Positions 52,701-61,700 of a stretch of DNA of 64,000 bases are shown piece after piece (position 1 is the stretch's first letter; the number at the start of each line of letters is the position of its first letter). Made by a program: the position numbers and the translations under genes. The notes below the pieces were generated by a model. It was not told the DNA's origin and made no database searches. It was given only the letters and a program-made list of their open reading frames with translations. The stretch covers positions 4,533,501 to 4,597,500 of the forward strand of contig NC_061141.1 of the NCBI RefSeq assembly GCF_905220365.1. The letters run 5' to 3'. Source of the stretch: Vanessa cardui. Its lineage: Eukaryota > Arthropoda > Insecta > Lepidoptera > Nymphalidae.

Positions 52701-55700
52701 TTTAAATATAAAATCAATTTTCTTATTTACGATTCGTCGTTAAAAGATATCTTAGTATAATTTTTTGCACATGCCATACAAAAACAACAACAACAACAGC
52801 CTGTAAATTTCCCACTGCTGGGCTAAGGCCTCCTCTCCGTTTAAGGAGAAGGTTTGAAACATATTCCATCACGCTGTTCAAATGCGGGTTTGTGGAATAA
52901 ACATGCAGGATTCTTCACGATGTTTTCCTTCATCGCAGAGCACGAGTTAATAAACACAAATTAAGCACATGAATATTCAGTGGTGCTTGCCTGGGTTTGA
53001 ACCCGCAATCATCGGTTAAGATGCATGCGTTCCAACCACTGCGCCATTGCGGCTCCTGCTACCATGTCTTGATAAAAAATTTCGACTATAAAAAAAAAAG
53101 TTTAAATTACATTGATTACATTTCGGCTGTCTAAATTGAAAACGGAAGTCCGGGGTTCAGGTGGTTTACGCACAAATGCCTGCTGTAAATTATCCCATGG
53201 GGACATATCTTTTAACCGCCGTGGTTAAATTTTATCTGAAGAACCACTCGTACCAATCAGTACTAGTATATCGTGTTAATTGAATTTTATTCTTCTACCT
53301 ACGTTATTAGCGAGACTTGCGATCGTCCTTTGTTTTGTTGTAAACGTTTGTGTGTGTGTGATGTACACATATTTGAACGTAAACATAATCGTTTTTTTCA
53401 TAGCTATACAATCGTTTAAATTTTATTTTTATTTTATTCTAAACTAGTTGTCGCACGCGGCTTCACTCTAGCTTTAGAACTTGGTTGTCATGTATCAGGC
53501 AAAAACAACTAAGTCTTTTCTTGGAGTTCAAGTTTACTTCACACGAAATTTCATCAAATTCGGGTCATCGGTTTGGTCGTGAAACATAAACAAAGAAAGG
53601 CAGACACAGATACTTACATATTTATAATATTAGTATAGATGGTTGAAATTTGCACAGGCAGAATCTTTAATACTTTTTTTTAGATTAGTATCAATGCGCC
53701 AAATATTTCTAGCCCTCCGTTTGAACTTATCACTTCTGTTAACAGTGGGGATGTCAATAGCTCAAGGGACAGTATCAATCATGAGACTATTTACCTCGAT
53801 ATCCGTAAACCATTGGGCTATCAAAGTTTAATACTTATAAACAATAGTCTGAGCAGCACTTATAGCTAACATCACTTTACCTTGGCAATGAAGCCGGGTC
53901 GTGAGGTCGATCGCTTACACGGGTTAAGTATTAGTCACGCAACTATTTACTACGTTCATACCTAACGAACTAGTGCAGTTAGCCAGACACAACAAGATAT
54001 TATTGACTGCTAGCAACCCGCCCCGGCTTCGCTCAGTACATATACTACAGAATTTGTTTATTTACAACATCACGTTACAAACTTCTAAAATGATCACTGC
54101 CTCTTCGCTTATAAAAACCTACATCGCAAATCACTGTACCTATTAAAACAATTGCAACAAAATCCGTTGCGAAATTTTAAATAATTAAGCATACATAACT
54201 TTGTTGTGGTGGTAGTGTTTCAATAAGAAAGTGTAATGCTTCTATATTGAATAAAGTTATTTGAGTTTCTTTTATACTATGTAATGATAATTGATTCCTA
54301 TATGATAGACAATATATACATATATATTGGAAGTAAGGATTTGTGAAAGACCGTCTAGTAGTAGCTGTTACTCATTATATATTCTACCGTCCAACAACGT
54401 AACTTAACTTTAGCTATTGTTGGGTTCCGGCTTGAAGGTAACCAGAAATGTTAGCCAGTGTAATTACAGGCACAAGGAACGTAACGTCTTCGTTCTCAAG
54501 GCTTGGAGCTTTGTATATGTATGATTTATATTATTATGCAGCACCGTGGCATTAGGCGATCTATTCTCAATTTTTTAAAGGATTAATAGCAATGCCCCAA
54601 ATGAATTGAGAAATTACTAATATTCCTATTTACCCCTCCTTTTAAGTTTATCACTTGTGTTAGTGGGTACGACAATAGCCTAAGAGGTTAGGATCGATTA
54701 GTGACTTTTACATCGCTAGGCGGCCCGTAAACTATTGGCGTTTACATATTACAATTACATATTACAATATATATAATTATATAATTAAATTCCAAGTACT
54801 AAATAGTTGCTGATAGAGACGGAGATCAAATATAATTTACTAGCTGTAACCAGAAGCACACAAATATTAATCCTCCATTTTACATGTATAAAATTTGTTG
54901 ATTGATTGTTTTCCCGTACAAACTTCCACCCCCATTTTCAACCCCCTTCATAAACTCTCTCTTTATCAAACACTAAGTAATGATAAAATTGTATGTCATT
55001 TATTTTACCTAAAATTGGTCATAAGAATTAATACACGATTAAAATACGAACGTTTTTTTTTTAAATTTCCTTAAATCATTGGCTGATCCAAAAGAGTCCA
55101 TGGGTAACTTTTTTAATAGGTAACTTTTCAGCTTTACTGGAAAAAGTTCGAATTTCCTTTAAAAATTTTCTTAAGGATGTTTGATCGTCAGAATTTGATC
55201 GTTTCTTATATATACTTTATACATAAATATAATTATTCTTCATATTAATTAATACTTTTAATATACTTTCGCGTCTGTGTTTTTTATAAGAGCTTTAATT
55301 GTTTTTATATTTACGTTGTTTTTTTTGCTCTTGTGAACTTGATAATTATTTTAATATACCACGAATTCACATGAGAAGACGCTTTTTGTTATGTCTAACT
55401 GAACTACTATAATATAATACACGAGACAGTTCTTTTGGGAGATGGGTCAGTGTAAAATACTATTATATAAGTTGGCACGCTTTGCAGTTCATGCACTTTC
55501 AATTTAATCTGTTGATGTGACAAGCGTGGCATTTACATGTATGTTTGTAATTATATATACATTTTATATAAGTACTAATTGTATTCTTATATTTTTCCTA
55601 TTTACGTTGCGTCTTTGTGATAAGGCTGGATCCCACGCCGGCGAGGTTAATGCGGGGATTAGAGGGGCTTATACAGTCAGGGCTACGCAACAAAACGTTT

Positions 55701-58700
55701 GGAACATCTGCGCTAATTTATATAAAACTGTATTTAATTGTAAACATAAGGGTAATCATTAGTAACTTGTACAAACCCCAAATGTGATGGGTGCAAGCCC
55801 GTCTGGGTAGGTACCACCCACTCATCAGTTATTCTACCGCCAAATAACAGTACTCAGTATTGTTTCGTTCCGGTGTGAAGGGTGAGAGAGCCAGTGTAAC
55901 TACCGGCACAAGGGACATAACATCTTAGTTCCCAAGGTTGGTGACACATTGACGATGTAAAGAATACTTAATATTTCTTACAGCGTTATTGTTTATGGGT
56001 GATGGTGACCAGTTGACCTGTATACGCTCGTGCGCCAAACTATACGATAAAAAATATAAATATATTCCTCTCAGCTTCTATAAATACGTCAAATATGAAC
56101 ACAACAAAAAATTGTTCTCGTTTAAAAGCATCATACAACAATATATTATACATTAACAACATTATACAATTTAATATTAATTCTATAAACAATTGATAAA
56201 TGAAGTTATAAGTCAAAAACTCGCTCGTGTTATTAAAAAAAAATGCTTATAATTTTTCCTTGTTCCTGTGTTCCTAACGACAGTTATAAGCTGACATTAA
56301 TTAAGTTCACGTTATTTGTACAGGAAAAATATTAGTAGGTAAATTTTATTAGTAAATAAACCACATAATGTTTAATGTTTGTATTTTAAAACTCTTTCGG
56401 ATGTAGATTTATTTTTTAATTTTTATAAAACGTTATTTATCGTTCCGTTATTTCACATAAAAATTATTTTTTTGAAAAAATTGAATCAAAACAAATCTAA
56501 TTCATTAAGCACACTTACACCCAAAAAACAATTAAGTATAATGATGAGATGGGGTATAAGTAATACCATTTTTTTTTCTTTTTTTGGCCGCGTGTGAAAG
56601 GGAGGGAACTTTTAGGTACCATTAATCTTTTTCTGTACCCTTTGCCAATCTACACAATTTGATAAAGTTTCTTTAATAGTTAAATGTGTAAGGGAAATAA
56701 ACAAAAAAACACTATATTTTATAAACAGTAACCAACCACAGATTAAAAAAAGACCCAATTAACTTCCTAAATCTTTAATACATAGTTATGGTATTTCCAT
56801 CTAAATATCCCAAGCAATATTATTCAGTTATCTGATACTTTAGAATAAGAGATAAAACACGAAATCATCGATTAGGCAATCAAACGAAACGTAGAAGTCA
56901 AAATTGAATCATTTGAAAATTTAATTATAATCTAAGTATACGTGATTTTAAATCTCTTCATTAGTTTTATATGACCTTAAGTTCAAGATAAGCTATCTTA
57001 GATTAAACATGATAATTATGCAACTACGTCTCATTGTTATCAGTGTTATCGAGTTATGAAAGGTAATAGCGGTTCCGGTAATCTTAGATTGATTTGTTAA
57101 TTTGATTTAAATGAAAACGTAATATAAATCTTTGTAAATAAAGGGCTTTTATTGGGTGTGACGTGATGTGACGTATTTCCCTAATGGAGGTTGATTGCCA
57201 TACTAAATTATTAGTTTATGTAAACTGCATGAAGACCGCGCCGTACAACTATCATACATAACATTGGCAATATAGTGATAACAAAATCGGTTTACCATTT
57301 TTTATATATAAGATGTACATATAATCTTTACATAAGGAATCGTTAAGGTACACCAGGTAACTTTCGCTTTTGAGTAATATGTGACGAGCGGTTACTTGTA
57401 ACAATATACGAGACTTTTTTAAATATCCTGTTGAACTAGATTTATTAATGTAGTTATAAACACCATCTGCGAGCATCACAAGTCATACCTTATGAGTAAT
57501 CTATACATATAATAAAATTTGAGTGTCTGTAATATTAAAATAACCGCTTTTTCTTAATGCATATGTGTGTTAGCACATAATTTTTTTTTACATTTTTTGT
57601 CTGTCTATTTGTTCCGGCTAATCACTGGATCGGCTGGACCGATTTTGATGGGACTTGCTTGCTGATATAATAAGGAGTAACTTAAGCCGACTATAAATTT
57701 TGTTAAATTCAAACGCGCAGCTAGTCGGGGTCTTTGCTAGTATGTTATGAATGTCAAATGTTGTGTCTGTTGCAGGTAATATAAGCGCCGTGTTCACGTA
57801 CAAGTGGAAGGGCGAGGAGATCACGAGGCTCGTGGACAACGGAACGAAGGTCATGATCGCGATCATCAAGGGACGCACTTTCACTCACATCAGCAGCAAC
57901 ATTAACAAGTTCGTATATACCTTTTTTTTAATATATCTGTATTAAAAATAACTATATAGCACATTCCGGCTTCGCAAGGGTCATAAGTTTTATTTTTATT
58001 ATATCTCAAACAATGACATTCTAATAAACAGATATGTTATACCCATACTAAACAACAGAAAAAAGTGTGCCGCGCCGGGGACCGTTTATTTTACATTTCG
58101 TTACAAGTAAAAAGGATAGCTTGATAAAAACAATAAGTAAAAGAGATAACTAGATGTTCTAATTACGCAAAACGTATTACTACATAATTATGATGTATTA
58201 TAATGTATTACTGGCATAATTATGATGAAAACGACTAAAGACAAACGTCCCAATTAGGACGTTTTCTAGTCTTCACTTTTTGCGCGTTAATGACATATCT
58301 GTTTACTAGAACATCATTGATCTCAAAGAAAATAAGACATCGTTTCTATGAAAATATCAATTTGTTTACACAAAACCTTAACAAATATACCTAAACCTTC
58401 CTCGCGAATCCGTCTGTCTATTTGTGAAAACCGTATTAAACCGTTTAGTAGTTTTGGAGCTTATCGCGAACAAACAGACAGACTCGGCCGGGGGACTTGG
58501 TTTTATAATATGTAGCGATTATGTTGCAAATTCTTCGTTTTGTTTAGGTATTTATTTACATAGCAGTGATTAGAACAGGAAGGTTTGAAATAAATCCGTT
58601 TTATTATTATAACGCTGTATATAATGAATAAAACTTGTTAAAACAAAATGATTTATTTTATATATGCTGTTACCATTTATGACATAAAAATAACCATTCA

Positions 58701-61700
58701 AATACCTATTAATGTATAGTACGACACAACTTAGATGTAGCATCGGCAAAATTTGTAAAATCGATCACATCCGAATTGAGTACGCCATCCCAAATTATTA
58801 ATATTTATTTCTCATGCGAATATGATCCTTACACAAACGTAATAACTTGTAATATCATATGACCTAATATATTCGTCAATTTGATCGATTTACATTCACT
58901 TGTTTTCTCGGGTTGAACTGACGCGAGAATCTATAGCGACGAATAGCGTCCAATGGCGCGATATGGAGCTATTAATATATAACTAAAAATAATACATTCA
59001 TTTCATTGCATTTTCCGATGCTACATCTAATTTGTGTCGTACTATAATTTTATGTTTGTATCATGCACATATAAATACCGTTTATTGGCTATGAATTTGC
59101 GCTTTTTAATTTACACCATGAACACGTACTTAATTTAAAAAAAAAGCTTCCATTTTCAAACTATATTTGAAGTGCGTTTTATCTGTTGAAATCTTTGTTA
59201 TCTGATAGTATGTATATTCATTAGTAGTTTGTATATTTATGCGTTTTTTACATTGTTTATGCATACTTTTCTTTTTCTTTTAATTCGCATCCTTTCGACG
59301 AGTCAGCGCGAACGAGACGGGTTCTATTTACTCGTATGTACAAGAGAGATAGATATATTTTTTTAACCCGACAGATATGCTAGAATATCACTTAAACAAT
59401 ATAGTAGAAGATCGTTATTTCAATATCGTATATGCTAGAATGCTAGATCTTGGGATACTTGAGTCTGCTTACTTAAAGGAAATCATTATCCAAGTATTTA
59501 TATATTCAAAAATAATTGCTTAACTTGAGCTTAGATTTTGAAGTTTGTTAAGTAGTAATGGTATAATATTATGTATGATATATTTATGTAGTAATTTCAT
59601 TTTTTTTTCCGTAATAGCTATATTAAGCTAAACTTGGCTAAGTGTAAAACACGTACATACCTCATAGTACATAGATTGCTATAAAGGTTATTTAATTAGA
59701 TAAAGAAATAAAATATATATAAGTAATGTTTACTAGGTAATCTTTTAGTGTCAGGCAACGAGGCCATGTTGTCATCTAGACCATAGACACATTTGATTGA
59801 AAAGTTTGAAACCTCCTTAGACCCTATGTCTGAAACTCACCCTTAAAATCGGAACGCAGTTATTTGTCGGTAAAAAACATGATATAAAACCTTTTCATCA
59901 CGTCGAATTAATTTTAAACGTAAACTAAGAAATATTTTGTAAGATAAAAAAAAAATATTTTGAAATTAGAATGCTATTTTTTTTTATTTCCAGGACGTCG
60001 GTTCTCTTCGTCTCCATATCCTTCATAGTTCTGATGGTCATCTCGCTGGCCTGGCTTGTGTTCTACTACATACAGCGCTTCAGATACATACACGCCAAGG
60101 ACCGACTCTCGGTAAGTTTATTATTTAATAGAACAAATATTGATATAAACACATTTTAAAAAATACATATGTAATTAATAAAAAAAGGTTATATTATTAT
60201 TTATTAACTTTCAACAAATTCTTAATTTGAATTTTTTTTTATTGGAATATTCGAAAGCGCCTTTGCTTAATTATAAAAAAAAAAAAAAAACTTTTTAATT
60301 GCGAATGTTTTAAAATGATTTCGTTGCGTGTTGTGTATGTGTTATATGTATCTATAATACAATCAAATAAATGTATTATGTTTTTTTTTTATTTGAAATA
60401 GGCATGCTGACTGGCAAATGGGCCACCTGATGGTAAGTGGTCACCACATATTGGCACTGTATGAGATATTAACTATTCCTGACATCAATGCCTCATCAAC
60501 CACTGTAGCCTGTAGTATGCTCTTTCACCTTTCCAACCGGACAGCAATTCCACATTACAAAGAACAACTTTATTTTGTACCAGTACTATGTGTTGGATAC
60601 ATAATACTTCAATCATATATGTCTTTACATTTAATAATTGTTTTTCCAGAAACGATTATGCTGCGCTGCAAAGAAAGCGCTGTCGAAAATACCCGTCAAA
60701 AACTTGAAGTCTGACGATAGGGTGAGTTGATTAACATGTCTGTTTTATATTATTTATTATCTGTTTCATATGTTCGCTTCGTTAGAATTTAGGGGTAAAT
60801 CGTCAGCGTCATTTAGGTTTAAAACATACTCTATTACTTTTTCCTTGTTGCCGTGGTCGAATAGAGAATGTTCCAGCTTCGAATTTGCAATGAAAATGCT
60901 ATCGTTAATTTGTCCTTCTTACGAATAGTAATATTATTTAAATATATATTTTATCGTATTACACCAACCAACACAATTTTTTTTAATCCTCATGGTTTAA
61001 TGTAAACTGTTTCTTTTTTTTTGGTCCATCACTAGTCATGACCAAAAGCGTATAGAACACAATATTTTCTCTTACCCTTGAGCAAGGGAAAAAAATGCTT
61101 AAAAAATGTCGATGTTAAAATATTTTGCTCATAACGAAATAATACGTTCATACAAAGCTGTCGTTTCATTTTTAATAATGATCAAAATTATAAGAACATT
61201 AAAAAACTTAATATTTGAGTAGATTGTTGATTTTTTTCTATACAACAAAATGCTCGAATCATCAAAATTATAATGTCATTTGAGTCTTAGGGTATTTTGT
61301 GATGTCATGCTAGATGCTGATTAGATAATGTTATTTCGTCTAGACTTCCAGCTGAGCTCAAATCAAAAAACACAACAAAGGCCTGTGTCAATAAACGATA
61401 AAACGATTAGGTCAATTATTAGTGCTAGAATTTATTTTCAATTTCGAGTATAAAAAAAAAAATTACCCCTACGTTCTATCTTTTCAAATAAAATTCATCG
61501 TTCAAACTAAAAAAAACGCTTGTTTAATTTGTAATATACATAAATTCAGATATACATGCCATTTTTTCATAATACATTTTTCCAAAAACTCAAGTGCTTT
61601 AGCTACTTACATTGTGTGTATTTCAGATGAGACCTACATGTAAAGATGAAGGCATGGCAAAATTTGATCAATCTTTAACTACAAAGATATAATATATGTT

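Larger units (their letters stand above)
49774..57775 (+). other. gol: gol intron 3 (about 8.0 kb)
   Basis: GT at 49774 to AG at 57775. It holds SINE-like copies at 50497 and 55780, a Tc1/mariner-like MITE at 52068, tRNA-SINE 2 at 52792, CTAGC-type repeats at 52436, 53446, 54008 and 57505, and a locally repeated element at 53652 and 54573. I see nothing specific in 50750-51940, 54750-55770 and 56065-57500. Confidence 0.85.
57909..59993 (+). other. gol: gol intron 4 (about 2.1 kb)
   Basis: Begins with the weak donor GTTCGT and ends at TTTCCAG. It contains a CTAGC-type repeat interrupted by a hAT-like MITE, then a second MITE with 35-bp terminal inverted repeats at 58717-59044. The remainder, 59047-59993, is AT-rich without recognisable content. 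Confidence 0.85.

Noticed and set aside
57909..57914. Alternative exon 4 donor GTATAT at 57913
   Set aside because: It resembles a donor at least as well as GTTCGT but puts exon 5 out of frame, destroying the transmembrane helix.
60418..60714. 98-codon open frame spanning intron 5 and exon 6
   Set aside because: It reads exon 6 in a different frame from gol, and its first part is a reversed SINE-like fragment.
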